Part shown: positions 1 through 11,343 of the stretch, in pieces
How the letters are laid out: each line of letters starts with the position of its first letter
How positions within the stretch are numbered: position 1 is the stretch's first letter
From: Cornus controversa
Taxonomy: Eukaryota; Streptophyta; Magnoliopsida; Cornales; Cornaceae
Assembly (NCBI GenBank): GCA_026545225.1
Contig: CM048848.1
Coordinates: 26,142,806 to 26,206,805 of the forward strand
Direction of reading: 5' to 3'
DNA length: 64,000 nt
The notes under the pieces: model-generated
Told to the model about the DNA's origin: nothing
The model's database searches: none
The model's input: the letters and a program-made list of their open reading frames with translations, nothing else
Position numbers and translations under genes: made by a program

Positions 1-2
1 GG

Positions 3-763
3 TTGCACATTTGTATGCTAACCAATTCTCCGGGCCGAAAAGGAATGCAGCTTCCAGGTCTTCTATGCCAAACCACTTATGGTTCCTTGATGCTGTTTTG
101 CTCAAGAATATATGTCCCATTGGACATAAAACTGAGAAACTTCAAGAGTTCCTTAAAGCTTTATATGCCATATATTTTGGGCATTGGCTGTCGTTCCCAC
201 AGATTGTCTGGGTCCAAATGGAAAAGTTCTATTCCAAAGTTGTGGCCAAGGCACCGGATAGTGCAAGTAACTCAGAGTTTCCATTCCCTACTATCATTCA
301 TCAGTTGCTTATTGCACAGGGGTATGCAGTCCATAAAGACGAGCTTGCCTTTCCACGTGATATTTATTATGGCACACATGACTGGAATTTGAGTCGATCT
401 CATATGCATCAAAGAGTCATAGCTACGCCTGGTGAAGTGTCTTGATTGGTCCAGGGAGGGGAACCTGTAGATATACCACCACCGGTGGAAGATCCAGAGG
501 AGATGGAGGCAGAAGAAGAGAAGGTACATGCACAAGCTGGTGACCATGATTATGAATATTTAGAGGGACAGATTGCTTGGTTGACCACCTAGTTTGGCAC
601 CCTACAGACAAAGGTATCCACACAGTTTGGAGCAATGAGGACTGAGATGGCGAATCAATTTTGTGAGACTCGCCAAGATCAACTAGAGATGAGGAGGATG
701 CTGCGTGCACTAATGCGCCAGGTGAACTTGGATACGGATACTCAGTTACCACCACATCCTTGA
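3..763 (+). pseudogene. Athila-like ORF2 protein, C-terminal part, with two stops
   Basis: The product is the second protein of Athila-like elements, often annotated as a putative plant transposon protein; its function is unknown to me. The frame is open from the window edge, has a TGA at 443-445 and a TAG at 590-592, and ends at the TGA at 761-763. The motif FLDAVLLKNICP aligns with LLDTVLLKNACP in the ORF2 of element B (34355-35578), and both continue through a YAI/YAF and a W..Q.. segment. After the first stop the same frame encodes a Glu-rich acidic stretch and a basic, helical, Met/Arg-rich tail ending in PPHP, the same order as in B. The N-terminus is outside the window. Confidence 0.75.
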
Positions 764-2372
764 CAGGAAGGTAACTCTCTTTTGTATTTTATTTTCTTTT
801 ATTCTTAGTTTTTATTTTTCTTTTTAGTTTTAATTTTCTTTCTGTAGTTAAATTTTTGTTGTAAAATATATATATATATATATATTTAGGATTTTTCTCT
901 TTCATCTTTATTTTCACCCATACTATTTCAGTTGATCTTTGGAGTATAGTGGTTTGTTTTGACAGGTTATAACATCCAAGTTTGTGGGTTTGCTTGCATT
1001 GCCTTCCTTCTATTGGTTTGCTATATTTTCTTTCCATTACTCCTGATTTCTGGTAACATCGTTCTTACTCTTCTCTATGCTTTGATTGAGTGTCCATTGA
1101 GGACAATGTATAGTTTATGTTTGGAGGTGAAGCGATGCCTATTTTTGTGCTTTATTGCATATGGGGGGACATTTTTATGAAATTCTTCTTATTTTAGGAT
1201 TTTTGTTTATTTTCTTTTCTTAGTTTATTTATTTTATTTTATTTTGTTTTGTTTTTAGATAGAATGTTTTGACATTATTCAAGGGATTAATACCTTATGT
1301 AGGTACTTAACTTGCAATTTTTGAGTATGTTTTAAATTTTTGGAAATTGCGGTTTAAATTAAGTAGTTTTAATCATTGTTTTCCTTGACATGCTTTGGAG
1401 TGATTGATTTTAGTTTCCTTACATGCACAGACACACTAGCATAGTCTTGTGGGGTATAAACATTGGTTTTGATTTATTGTGTTACATATGGTTGATATTA
1501 ATTATTATCTCTTGAGAATGAGTACTGATGATGTGTTTACTTGACTTCAATGTAAAATAGAAAAAAAAGAGAAAAAAGGAAAGAATATATGTTGAACAAC
1601 AAATCAATTTGATCTTTTTCATGAGTAACCGGGCCTCTATGCCTCAGGAAGCACGGAGTGTTCGCGTCAAAAGTGAAAGGGTGAGAAAAGATGAGCATTG
1701 GTTGTCTTGATTTGTAGCCTGACTAATTCAAGTAATTAGGTTCTTCGGGGTATCTTAAAGCCTAGTGCCCTAAAGCCATCTGGTTTGGGAGTCACTGACT
1801 GAAAGCTTGCTACATGGATCTTTCAGAAAGCTTAATAGATCAAGACATTGCACAACCAATAAAGCAATGAAAAAAAAATTGAAAAAAAAATGAAAAGTCA
1901 TGTGTTCATGTTTGGAAGTATGAGTTCAATAAGGGGAGCTAGTGAGTTGAAGGGGTATGTGCCTTAATATATTCAGAGCTATGTTATGCCACGTGAGATG
2001 ACTACTAGTTCACTTTTCACGAGGGGACTAGAATTGGTTGCTTTGAGATATGTTGATGTGAATTATATATGGGGACCATTGATTTGAATTATGGAATTTG
2101 AAAATTTGAAATTATTTTTGAATGCAAGTTTGTAACTATATATTGTAATCTTCTTCTTGAATTAATGTTGAAATATAATTTAGAATGTTTGTGGGTAACA
2201 TTTCTAGAAACCCTCACGAGACTATACTCGTCCACTAGGGGTTTAAAGGCTTGTTGCATATGCTAAATGCAATCGTTTCTCCTACAAAAGTGGAGTTGAG
2301 TAGTTTAGTTAGTGTACTTAGTTTCTTTGTTTTACTTTTACTTTATTCTATTGCTAAGGGACAAGCAATATG
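764..2372 (+). other. noncoding 3' region of element A1
   Basis: There is no sustained reading frame. T-rich sequence with a short TA run (867-884) is followed by a block near 1625-1830 that resembles, in the same order, the noncoding 3' regions of elements B (33000-33230, reverse strand) and C (55000-55225, reverse strand). Shared landmarks are TCTATGCCTC, then AGTGCCCTAAAGCC, then GGTTTGGGAGTCA. A second similar block, beginning CTTGTTGCAT near 2252, precedes the polypurine tract. Short ATG-started frames here look like chance. Confidence 0.6.
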
Positions 2373-2386
2373 TAAGTTTGGGGGTG
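2373..2386 (+). promoter_or_regulatory. polypurine tract of A1
   Basis: TAAGTTTGGGGGTG lies directly against the LTR start TGATAGG. The same 14 bases stand at the equivalent place in elements B and C. In LTR retrotransposons this tract primes plus-strand DNA synthesis. Confidence 0.8.
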
Positions 2387-3894
2387 TGATAGGCATTGAA
2401 TGTTACGCATTCTAGCCTCTTAACTTATGTATTTTATTCTCTTCGTGATAGATTATTTTGTGATTTTACTTTGTTTTAGTGTTTTCTGTATTTGCAGGGC
2501 CTTAATGATTATTTCAATTAAAACCATGATTTTGGGCTTTTAAAGAAGACATCCAAGATGGTTAGATAAAGCCTACATAAAGGAGATCTATTCAACCATT
2601 TATTTCAACTCAAATCAGCCCAAGGAAGAGGTTCAAGAGAATTACAGTTGCTTAAGAAGGTTTCGAGCCTGAAGCCCAAATCTCCGCATAATACAGTCTT
2701 AATCCCGTTTCGAAAAATAGACCAAAAGTCTTATTTCTGAACCTCAAATCGACTTAATTTTCGCGATGTTTAAACAAAATTGGATTCTACACACTTTTGT
2801 ATTTCATAAAAATTCTGTGAATCGGACTTGTAGTGGGTCTAAATTTGGGCCGAACGTTAGTAGGAAAAACCTACCTAATTAGTGCTGCGGGAAAACCTAA
2901 TTAATTCCTAATTGGATTAGGACTTTGGTGTATTCTCTTGGGGCATAAAGTGAAGAATTGGAGGCTGAGTTGAGGGGTGATAGCAGAGATTGGAGAGTCT
3001 GAGAGAGCTTTGGACAGAACAGAAGACATACTTTGCAGAGCCATTGGAGCATGAAGTCAGACACATAATTCATGAAGATGATACCTTCTTCCTCAATAGT
3101 TGAAGAATATTTTTCTACCATGAGCGGCTAGTTCATCCACTAGGGTTTTGATGTAGGCCTAACAAAGCATCAATGATTTGATTGTCTTAATTATTCGGTA
3201 CCTTTATATACATGCATAGATTGTGTAATTTAGAGGATTCTTATTATATAATTGAGCAATAAAAGTCTTGTAAATTCAGTTTCAATGGTTTCTTATCTTG
3301 TCTTAGATTATTAGTTGTTGTTATTGAACTCAATCTCTCTTATTTTCTATGATCATGAGAGCGATTATTACACAATGGTAATCACTGAATATATCATTAA
3401 AAGCTTTGATGGATTATGCCTAGAGAAGATGAACCATACTGCACCCTAGATTGGAGTAGTTTGGCATATGGCCCATGCCAATCGAAGATAGTCCATGACT
3501 TAGCCTTAATCGTATGTTATCTTCTTGACAGATGAAGGTGAGCTTGTAGCCACCGACACCACTTACGCATGATGTAATCCCCCATAGTTGTTCAATTGAC
3601 CATTGATTGTGGAGTTAGTGGTGAAGTCAAATACCCTAGATTTCTCTCATATTATCTTCACTTTCTATTTACTTTGATTTATTTTATTTTACTTTTTAAT
3701 TCGTTAGTTTAAAAATCAGAATTCTTTTCTCTTAAATTTAATTAGAATTAATTTCGTATTCCAACTCATCAGACCATAATCCCTGAGGTTCGACACCCCT
3801 TTCGATAGCCCTATTATGCAAGGAATTCGTTTTATTGCGAAGTGTGGTAATTTTTAATTGATACACTTTTTGAGTCACACTCACACATGAATCA
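2387..3894 (+). repeat. 3' LTR of A1
   Basis: This LTR of about 1.5 kb starts TGAT and ends ATCA. It aligns along its length with the 5' LTR of A2 (58159-59597), beginning with shared TGAATGTTACGCATTC and ending in shared TCACACTCACACA. A TTTATATA box near 3203-3210, also present in A2, is a candidate promoter element. Small indels account for the length difference (1508 against 1439 bp). Confidence 0.85.
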
Positions 3895-4800
3895 ATGTTG
3901 ACGTAATTAATTTTGTATTGAATTTGCATTTTGTCTCCACTGGCATTTGAAATACCTTCAGTTGTTTTTTCAATGTACTGTGTTAGTATAAGACCTTCTT
4001 GGAGACAATTGAGGTCAGCACCATTGTCAACAAAAGTAATTTGGTTTTTAAGAACAAATTCCTCATTGATGACAAGGGTAACTTCAATATACCATCTCTG
4101 AAAGGTGACCTTACTTAAGGACTTGACTAGATAGTCAGAGTCCTTGGGAGTGTCTGCTTCTGTACTTTCTTTCTTGGGTGGAGAAAGATTATTAGTAATT
4201 AACTAGTCTAAATATTGATGGAGATGAATCAGTTCTAGATCAGTTTGATTCTGTTGGGATTTGAGAGTGCTAACTTCGATTTTTGGGAGATTAACCTCTA
4301 TTTTCAAATCCTAGAGAGTTGAAGGTCAAGACTTATTTGAATTCTCCAGACGATTGAGAACATCCTTCATACTGTAGTAGGTGAGAATATCCTTCATACT
4401 ATAGTAGGTGACAGGAAAGTTTTTTGGACTTTCAGTTGGATTGTTTGAAAAATAGACTTCAATCAATTTTATTTTCATCCGAGGATCGTGAATCAGATCA
4501 ATTAAGTTCAAAAGATTTTGTTGTTGACTAGTTAAAATAGTAAGACCATTTATCTCAACAATGGCTTTCTAGTAATTACTGGAGGAGTCAGAGGAACAGT
4601 TACAAGAAGACCCTATTAACTGCTCTTCTTTATCTTCAAAGGAAGTTGAAGATCTAAGATAAAAAAGAATCGGTTCATCATCAGATTCTTCAGAGCAAGA
4701 TTCCAAGGAAGAACTCGAATTAAGGAAAAGCTTTGAAAGCTAGGCCTTCAGATTTTCATTGATTTGAAGAGAATCAAGCTTTTACTAGTTTTACACTTGT
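3895..4800 (-). pseudogene. Caulimovirid protease region (fragment)
   Basis: On the reverse strand the stretch about 3910-4110 reads as a retroviral-type aspartic protease that would cleave the viral polyprotein. The active-site triplet is DNGA where the family has DTGA or DSGA, followed by NCLQEG and, further on, an EKTTEGISNASG segment typical of caulimovirids. Upstream (4326-4511) is a linker frame with a small in-frame duplication of the codons for YYSMKD (about 4370-4410). The reading frame is broken by stops and ends at the A1 LTR. The call rests on motif recognition. Confidence 0.75.
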
Positions 4801-5986
4801 TATCATAATGGCCAATCTTATCGCATTTATATCACTTCACCTCTTTTTTATTAGCTGGGCCTTTACTAATCGCATTTATATCACTTAACCTCTTTTTTAT
4901 TAGCTGGGCCTTTACCAATCCTCTTCTTGGGCTTGGATCTAAAGGTCCGTTTAGGAGGAGTGCCTTGAGGAATAAATCTTCTCTTTTCCCTATAGTGATT
5001 AGGTTTAGGAAAAGCCTTTTTATGGGTCTTTCTCTTAGGAGGATAAGAGATTGGGGTTTGATAGGTGAATTGATCGCTGAATTCTCCTCTCTCATGTTGT
5101 CTAGTATAGCGTTGGGTGTTAAACTACTAATTCAATTTTATGTCGTTGCATAAGGCTAGGCCTTATTGAACAACTATTCAAACTAAACTTCCGTAAGTGT
5201 AATTGGAATAAGGGATAGAAAGTCCATTGTTCATGTCTCTAAGTTTCTTCTTAATTCTTTCAGCAAAAAAGGTAGGAAGACCATCAACAAACTTCGCTTT
5301 CCAGTGTTCACTATTTGCATCAGATCTTTGGAGGACTTTAGCAAGCAAGAAATCCTTATACCATCTAAAATGGGTAACTGTAGGACATCTAAGATTCTGA
5401 AGAAGTTCCCTACTTCTTTCACTATTAACAGCTTCACTTCTAACAAAGTGTTGAATAACTGTGAGGATAAAAGTGTAAACTGCATTAGGATGTTGTTCAT
5501 CCTACTGGGCTTGCTCATTTTTCACAATTTTCTGAGCTCTAAGGATTTCTTCCTTCTAAGGAGGTATGAAAACATTATCCCACCATCATTTGAGCATTCC
5601 TGTGAATCCACAAATAACAAATTTGGCTATTTCTGAATCTGTGTTACCATTCTGCTTACAAACTATACTATATATCAAGATTTGATGTATAACTTTGTAA
5701 ACTTGGTATTCTAAAAGACCATCAATATTTCATTCATAGATGGTCCTTCTATGGAAAGATTTATGTGTCCTTATAAAATATTCTTCATAAAGAATATCTT
5801 GAGGAGTAGGTCGAGGATAATAGGTTCTAGTTGGAGGAGGATTAAGTATTTCCAGTAAGCTATCCTTATTGAATGAGATTCTCTCCAGACAGTGAGTGTT
5901 GTCTTGGAAAGAAGACTAGATCTCATTTATCTTGGATGGAGAAACTTGGTCCAAGTCCTTTTTCTCTTGCTTAGAAAGAATATTAA
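4801..5986 (-). pseudogene. Caulimovirid coat protein, C-terminal part with broken zinc knuckle
   Basis: Reverse-strand reading of about 5200-5530 gives a capsid segment containing HWKAKFVDGLP and FAERIKKKLR, motifs I associate with caulimovirid coat proteins. Further 3' (about 4890-5060) is a Lys/Arg-rich stretch, then near 4800-4850 a CCHC zinc knuckle, which binds viral RNA, in which the first Cys codon has become TGA while the remaining C, GHY and C are present. A direct repeat of about 50 bp (4823-4861 and 4870-4908 region, TCGCATTTATATCACTT in each) duplicates part of the knuckle coding region. Several stops interrupt the frame. Confidence 0.72.
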
Positions 5987-7521
5987 TATCAGTACAAGAA
6001 ATTTTAATATTAGGGATGAAAAATTAGAGACGAATGGAGAACCGTCCCTGAAAGTAATGTTTTTGGGACGCCAAATCTCATGTGGTCCCAAATAACCCAA
6101 AAATTAGGCGTTGTAATGGTTTTGATGCGAAAATCTGAACTCGCGAACATTTGCGAGGGAAAAATTTTGCGGGAGGAATTTTTGGGACAGATACTACAAC
6201 TTTTGGGACAGAAAAAATTTCATCCCTAATTCTTATTTTTTTACATTTTCCAAGATGGACAGATGTCACAAATGTAGAGACTTAAAATAATTCTACGACA
6301 TCGTTTTGATTTTATTAACCCACGATCTCTCATCTTCCCCTCTCTCTGCAAACCCACATGAGTCATTCTCTCTCTCTCTCTCTATCTCTGCAACCCCAAA
6401 CAACGTAGTTTCTCTCGTTTATCTCTGCAACCCCACTTGATTCTCACTTCTTCTTTCAATTTCTTCTCTCAATCTGTGAAGAACAACCACAGCGCGCGAA
6501 AAGCCTTTCAAACTGTTCTTGAAGATCCATTTATTCCAAACCTATAATCAACTTCATCGCACTGCATCACCATCAACATCAGGTGAGTTTGTTTCTCTTT
6601 GTTCGTCTCTCACCTATTTTCTATTCACAAACACACAGGGCTTGAAATTAACAAAGCCCTAATTTGTAGGCTAATCTATGAAAAAAGGAAACAGAGGGTT
6701 TCTTATACTCCTTACACATATTTTTTTACATAGTCCTAATTTGTGCTTCATAGGGCTTGAAATCAATGAAATACCTTTGAGTTTGCTTCTCTCTGTTTTC
6801 TCATTAGATATTTTCTTATACTCCTTACTCGTATTTCTTGTTTATATGCATTTTTGTATGACTCTATGCATTTGAAATTCTTATTGTACATGATTTTGGG
6901 TATGAATAGCTACATAATGATGGGTCTTGTATTTTTTTACTTTGTGAATGCACTTTCGGTTGGCCATCCTCGTGCGGATTGAAAAATATTATTTTTTTCT
7001 TTTGTAAAGGTTGTGATTTGAAAGTTTGAATTTTCTTGAAGAGATATTAGATTTTTTTTTTATGTGAGAAACAATGTCAATCTGTCTGTTATTGTGGTGA
7101 AAGTTCATGTTGTCATATGTCAAGAGTAAGAGTGCAAATTTGAGTCTTCACGTACATTGCGCAAATATATAGTTGTTACAAACTTATAATACTTCCAGAA
7201 ATAATACATAATAGTCATGATCAAGTACCAATAGTCATCCACTGCTGTCATTTGAGAATATGTTTGCCATCAAAGAAGAAACAAGAACCAATTATATATA
7301 TATATATATATATATATTAGGCTCACAGTTCATTGTTAACCATTCAAAAGATTCATAGGAATCCAGGTTCCACTCTCTGACTAACCACCTATTTTGTTGG
7401 GAATTTTGAATTTTCGTAAGCACAATGCTTTATGTCCGATCAAGTCCACAATTACTTTTGTTCCCAGAAAAAATGAACATGGTATTAACATATGTTACCT
7501 GATAGCATGTCATATGCTCTA

Positions 7522-7563
<42 letters not shown>

Positions 7564-8067
7564 TTATTTATTTAACATTCTAAATTATAGTAAATCTAAA
7601 TTATAGAATTAAAGAATAACTAGAATATAAATGTAATTTATATCTTATGTTTTTATCAAAAAAAGTGTTCAACAGTAGCTTCAGACAATTGTCACCAGTC
7701 ACTCCAAATCTCCAACAGCTCCCGCAAGCCCTCTTCTCTCTATTCAGCCTCTTATTAACCCAAAGTTGCATCTTCTCCAGTCTCCACTTCTCTATTTTCT
7801 CTCTTTTGACCTTTTGTGGGCTGAAGTCTCTCTGTTCTCCACTTCTCCATCTCTTCTTTTTATTTTTCTCTATTTCTCTCTATGTTGTGTTTTTTTTCTC
7901 TATTTATATTCCTCTGTTTTTCTTTTTAATTAAATAAATGAGGAAAATTTCATAACACTAGAATTTGACCCACTAATTTTTAATTGGGAAAAATTGAAAT
8001 AATTTTTTATGTTTTTTGTGCCAGTTAAAACTGTTTTAGGTGAATACTCTAAATTCTTGTAGTGTAT
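5987..8067. mobile_element. Non-autonomous CACTA DNA transposon
   Basis: The left end CAGTACAAGAA (5990-6000) and right end TTCTTGTAGTG (8054-8064) are inverted copies of the CACTA terminal motif CACTACAAGAA; the left copy has one change (C to G at its third base). Both ends are flanked by TAT (5987-5989, 8065-8067), the 3-bp target duplication expected for this superfamily. The 2.07-kb interior has no transposase frame. It carries GGGATGAAAAATT-type subterminal sequence and an inverted copy of it near 6210-6230, a CT-rich leader-like segment (6300-6600), and two TA microsatellites (7293-7317, 7523-7558). It interrupts the viral coat region. Confidence 0.88.
6290..6620 (+). other. leader-like segment inside the CACTA element
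   Basis: The segment is CT-rich, with CTCTCTCTCTCT near 6370 and two near-repeats of TCTCTGCAACCCCA. It ends in ATCAGGTGAGTTTG (about 6578-6592), which looks like an exon end followed by a plant 5' splice site. It could be the untranslated first exon of a deleted transposase gene or a captured host gene fragment. No coding exon follows. This is inference from composition only. Confidence 0.35.
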
Positions 8068-8757
8068 TTAGGCCTTTTAGCTTGGGCGCTAGCTGGTCTA
8101 AAAGTTCTGTGTTCTTGGCTTTATTTGAGAGTTTAAAGCCTGAGACCTCTAAAGGAGGTTTAACTGGAGCTCTCTGCAGGGAGGATTCAAAGTTGGTGGT
8201 ACTAGTTATACTAGTACTTGGTTGTCCTAGCTCTGGGAGAAATAGTTTTGAAGATACAGTGTTCAAGAGACTTTGAACTATATTTTCAAGACGAGAGAGA
8301 TGTTTTCCAACACACTGAAGGTGAAGGTTGGTATAATTCTGTTGTTTATGAAGAGAGTTAAGTTCATCAACTGGAATAGTACGAAGATTACCTCTATGTG
8401 GTTTAACATATGCTATGGCCTCAAGAGAATGTCCATCTTTCTAGAGTATTGTAAGTGCTACTGTTGGAGGGTAAATAGATCTGACAATGTTACCCTCTGT
8501 TGTAGTCCATGGTTTTGCAAAGTTTTCAATTACATTCAGTTGACTAAGCTCAGGAAAATAATGAAAAATATTAAATCAAGCAACAAATTAAAGGTGAGTT
8601 TCTGCTTGATCCAGATATTGATAATAAGCCACTTTAAATTGCTGCAACTGTTTATGGTCGAAGGTTTTAAAGTACCAATTCTAAAGGACTTGTTATGAGG
8701 CTTATTAAATTCCTGTGAGATGGCAATTTTATCAATGATTTTAGTCGTCATAAAAAT
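8068..8757 (-). pseudogene. Caulimovirid polyprotein, segment between movement and coat domains
   Basis: The reverse strand continues the viral polyprotein after the movement protein. It includes NKPHNKSFR just after the movement protein and a Tyr/Gln-rich segment in shifting frames, which I recognise loosely from petuvirus/florendovirus-type polyproteins. At least one frameshift and several stops are needed to follow it. The CACTA insertion separates it from the rest of the coat region at 5986. Confidence 0.6.
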
Positions 8758-9804
8758 TCATCTCAGAATTGGACGGAAAGGTCCTATTATTTGATACATT
8801 CCATGAGGAGTATTTCTATCTGACATTTTGACACCTTCAATAGATATATTCTTTGAGATTTCTGTAGTACTGTGTTGATTTGCTAGATCTGCTAAGGAAT
8901 CTTCTAAAATCGAGTGTCTGCTTGATGGAGAGAAAAAGACCCTATAAGGAAGATGAGATGATCTCATGGAGGATGATTTGGACATCTCAATAGGTCTTTT
9001 AGAATTCAAAATGACTTCTCCATTTGGGGACTGAACTACTTGTTCAAGATCCCTATTCATCGTTGGTTGTAGTGGTACCGCTCTTGGTAAGGTCCAATTT
9101 TCTGGAAACTTTATCTCATCCCAAGATATTTGCCTAGGAGTAACAATATTGGATGTCATAAGATTTGTGTCTATTAACACAGTTTTTCCTGGAGGACTCT
9201 TGATCTTAGCTTGCGAACATAAGGTATGGAGAATCTTATAATAGATTTTATAGTTGACCGAAATGGGTTCTAAACTAGGGAGGTAATTATATCCTTGTGT
9301 TTGAACTCTTAAAGATAAGGATTCAAACAGGTTTCTATCCGTCAAAGATAGACTCAGATGAGGGTAAATATTAAAGTAAGCCTGTCCATGGCATAGACTG
9401 GTTTCAACAGCACCTATAAGTGATGGAAGATAGTCCATACATCTACGATCCCTTAGTGAAGCTTAAACAATCATTCATTTGTAATAAAGTTAAAGGCCTG
9501 AAAGCAAGCTGAACTAAGCCTATATGAAGAACTTATAATCCTCCATATATTTTTGTAGATCTCTAAGCTCTAGGAGCCTTAGAGTTTCATCTTGATGTTC
9601 AAGAGTGATAGACTATTCAACAGTCTTCACTGCCATATGATTAGTTATGGTAAACAGTCCTTTACTATAAATAGCTGTAGGTTTAACAGGTTGAATAGTC
9701 CACTTATTTAGTTAAAGTTCGATTTCAGCAAACTCCACCAATTCTATATTTTTTATGGAAGCATTAGTTCCATAAGATGAAGAGGTAAAGTCTTCAAGAC
9801 TCAT
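8758..9804 (-). pseudogene. Caulimovirid movement protein, decayed
   Basis: The movement protein moves the virus between cells through plasmodesmata. The longest open piece is 8758-9438 (226 residues): it contains GQAYFNIYPHLSLSLTD, then VQTQGYN, NYKIYYKILHT and SPPGKTVLIDTN, matching the 30K-type movement domain of caulimovirids as I remember it. In the same frame the N-terminus extends to an ATG at 9804 (MSLEDFTSSSYG), but several stops lie between 9438 and 9804, and a TGA ends the frame at 8758-8760. The ATG is about 300 bp inside the primer site, a usual leader distance. Confidence 0.8.
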
Positions 9805-10158
9805 TAAAGATTTATAAATTTATTAATACTCTTAAATTGAAAGTATAAATCATTTAAATAAATTGATTAAAATAAATCTGTATGTATAGTTCTATGAGGA
9901 AAGAGTTCTCTTTACTCGTATGTCAAAGTCTTACAAAAGCAGCAATGCCATCCCCGGCAAAAAGCTTAAACTGTGTGACTTAAAGCTATAAACAGAACGA
10001 TGAAGCATCAAAGTATACATATAGATTTAAAATAATCAAACAATTTAAAAGAATTATATTGACAACATAAGTGTATTAACAAAATACTTAAGCCAACATG
10101 GCACTGATACCAAATATATATATACAAATATGTTAATAAAATAAACAATATTAACACA
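9805..10158 (-). other. Caulimovirid leader with tRNA-Met primer site
   Basis: On the reverse strand, TGGTATCAGTGC (10101-10112) matches the initiator tRNA-Met primer site used by caulimovirids, with one change from TGGTATCAGAGC. The sequence just upstream on that strand (10129-10158) is nearly identical to 11474-11505 on the + strand, which belongs to the second viral piece. The leader is AT-rich and contains no long frame. Confidence 0.7.
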
Positions 10159-10389
10159 TAGGTTCGACTATGAAACCATCCTTATAGAAAAACAATCTAT
10201 AGAAATTGTCCACAACAAATAATATCCTACATAGGAAAGGTCCCCTCTGACCCACAGTAAAATCACTTTCAAAAGAATTGTCCCACCTTCTCAGTGGGCT
10301 ATAAACCCTAATTCAGTTTACCATTCCAAAAAGATTGATTGGGATTACAACTATTAGAATTACATTGATGTATAGACTTTTGTTTTCTG

Positions 10390-11020
10390 TATCAAAACCC
10401 TGATCACAACCATACATGGTTTATTAGTTTCTGTCCACAGTTTCTAAAAACCATTTTTTACAGAATCCCCTCCTAGTTACTTCACTTGTCAGAGTTCTTT
10501 GTTCTTGACCTTAAATTCCTTCCAAAAGAAATTCGTTCTAGCGTCTTCCTTGGACAAATTTCCACCCACAGCTCTGAGGAAAAGAAAACCTTCCTATTGG
10601 TTTCTCCATTTTCTTTTTCATCCTCGAATTCAATATTCCATGGATTCTTAAGTGGGAAATTCAATGCTCTTTTAACTCACAACATTTACCTGTCCTCCAG
10701 AAAAAATCCTCATTCAAATGGTGGACATGGGTTGATATTGATTCAAAAATTGCCAACATTGAAATGGGTACAAAAGAGTATTTTAATCTTATTCTAAAGA
10801 TTACCACAGTACCAGTATATCAATTACTTGATTACTTTAATCCTTTTGAAGTAATCAAAAGCTCTCTTAAGATTAAGTTCCCTGGATTTTCAGAATCAGA
10901 ACTTCTTATCCGCTGTATGGATTTCATGAAGAACCAATTTATGACTTCCTTTACTAAGGATGATGATGATATTTCTATGTATTCAGCCCAGAGCCTGTAG
11001 ACTCAGGATCAAAATTTATT
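10390..11020 (+). pseudogene. Probable caulimovirid polyprotein tail or last ORF, + strand
   Basis: Frames at 10486-10797 and 10764-11000 read as real protein rather than random sequence. The second, 78 residues, contains YFNPFEVIKSSLKIKFPGF, an acidic KDDDD stretch and then a stop at 10998-11000. The same frame then continues through LPGWPSPGPTAEEE. I cannot name the domain; I place it at the C-terminal end of the viral polyprotein or a following ORF because a TATA box and viral leader follow it. Its strand is opposite to the movement and coat genes. Confidence 0.5.
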
Positions 11021-11333
11021 TTCTTGCCTGGCTGGCCAAGCCCAGGACCCACAGCGGAAGAAGAGAATTCAAGTAATTAGTGGGATGCAATGACGTCTAT
11101 ACTTGTAAAAACTCAGTAGACACAAGAATCCAAAACTGAACAGTAATTTCTAACCAGATCCATAATTCACGGAAGCTTTTCAAAAAAGCAAACAGTAAAG
11201 ATTTCTCATTATCAGCAAGTAGACATACAACGCCAACTCATCAGGGCCTATACCACTGTGTTGATAGGGACTTTGATTCTATCTGGAATCCAAAATATTT
11301 ATTTGAAGTCCAGAATAGTAGGATTTATGCTAA

Positions 11334-11343
11334 TATAAAAGGG
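11334..11343 (+). promoter_or_regulatory. TATA box of the + strand viral piece
   Basis: TATAAAAGGG lies about 320 bp downstream of the last viral frame and about 140 bp before leader sequence shared with the - strand unit. This is the usual place of the single caulimovirid promoter. Transcription start and activity are not shown by the sequence. Confidence 0.6.

Larger units (their letters stand above)
1..3894 (+). mobile_element. Athila-like LTR retrotransposon A1, 3' part
   Basis: This is the 3' end of a Ty3/gypsy Athila-like element whose 5' part lies before the window. It runs ORF2 remnant, a 1.6-kb noncoding region, a polypurine tract (2373-2386) and a 3' LTR that starts TGAT and ends ATCA. 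The LTR matches the LTR at 58159-59597, which is followed by a tRNA-Asp primer site and Athila-type gag-pol; this fixes the family and orientation. Immediately to the right (3895 on) lies endogenous caulimovirid sequence, so A1 very probably inserted into the viral protease region. The target duplication cannot be confirmed because the other end is missing. Confidence 0.85.
3895..10158 (-). mobile_element. Endogenous caulimovirid (pararetrovirus) remnant, - strand unit
   Basis: Reading right to left, the order is leader with a tRNA-Met primer site (10101-10112), movement protein, coat protein with a basic stretch and zinc knuckle, then an aspartic protease. This order in one long frame fits single-polyprotein genera such as Petuvirus or Florendovirus (recalled, not searched). 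The unit is non-functional: many stops and frameshifts, a CACTA insertion at 5990-8064, and loss of everything after the protease where A1 begins at 3894. Reverse transcriptase, if present, would lie beyond A1 outside the window. Confidence 0.82.

Noticed and set aside
7647..7937. 96-codon + strand frame
   Set aside because: Ser/Leu/Phe-rich product of CT-rich low-complexity sequence in the CACTA element.
8273..8698. 141-codon + strand frame
   Set aside because: Antisense to viral polyprotein sequence that reads sensibly on the - strand.
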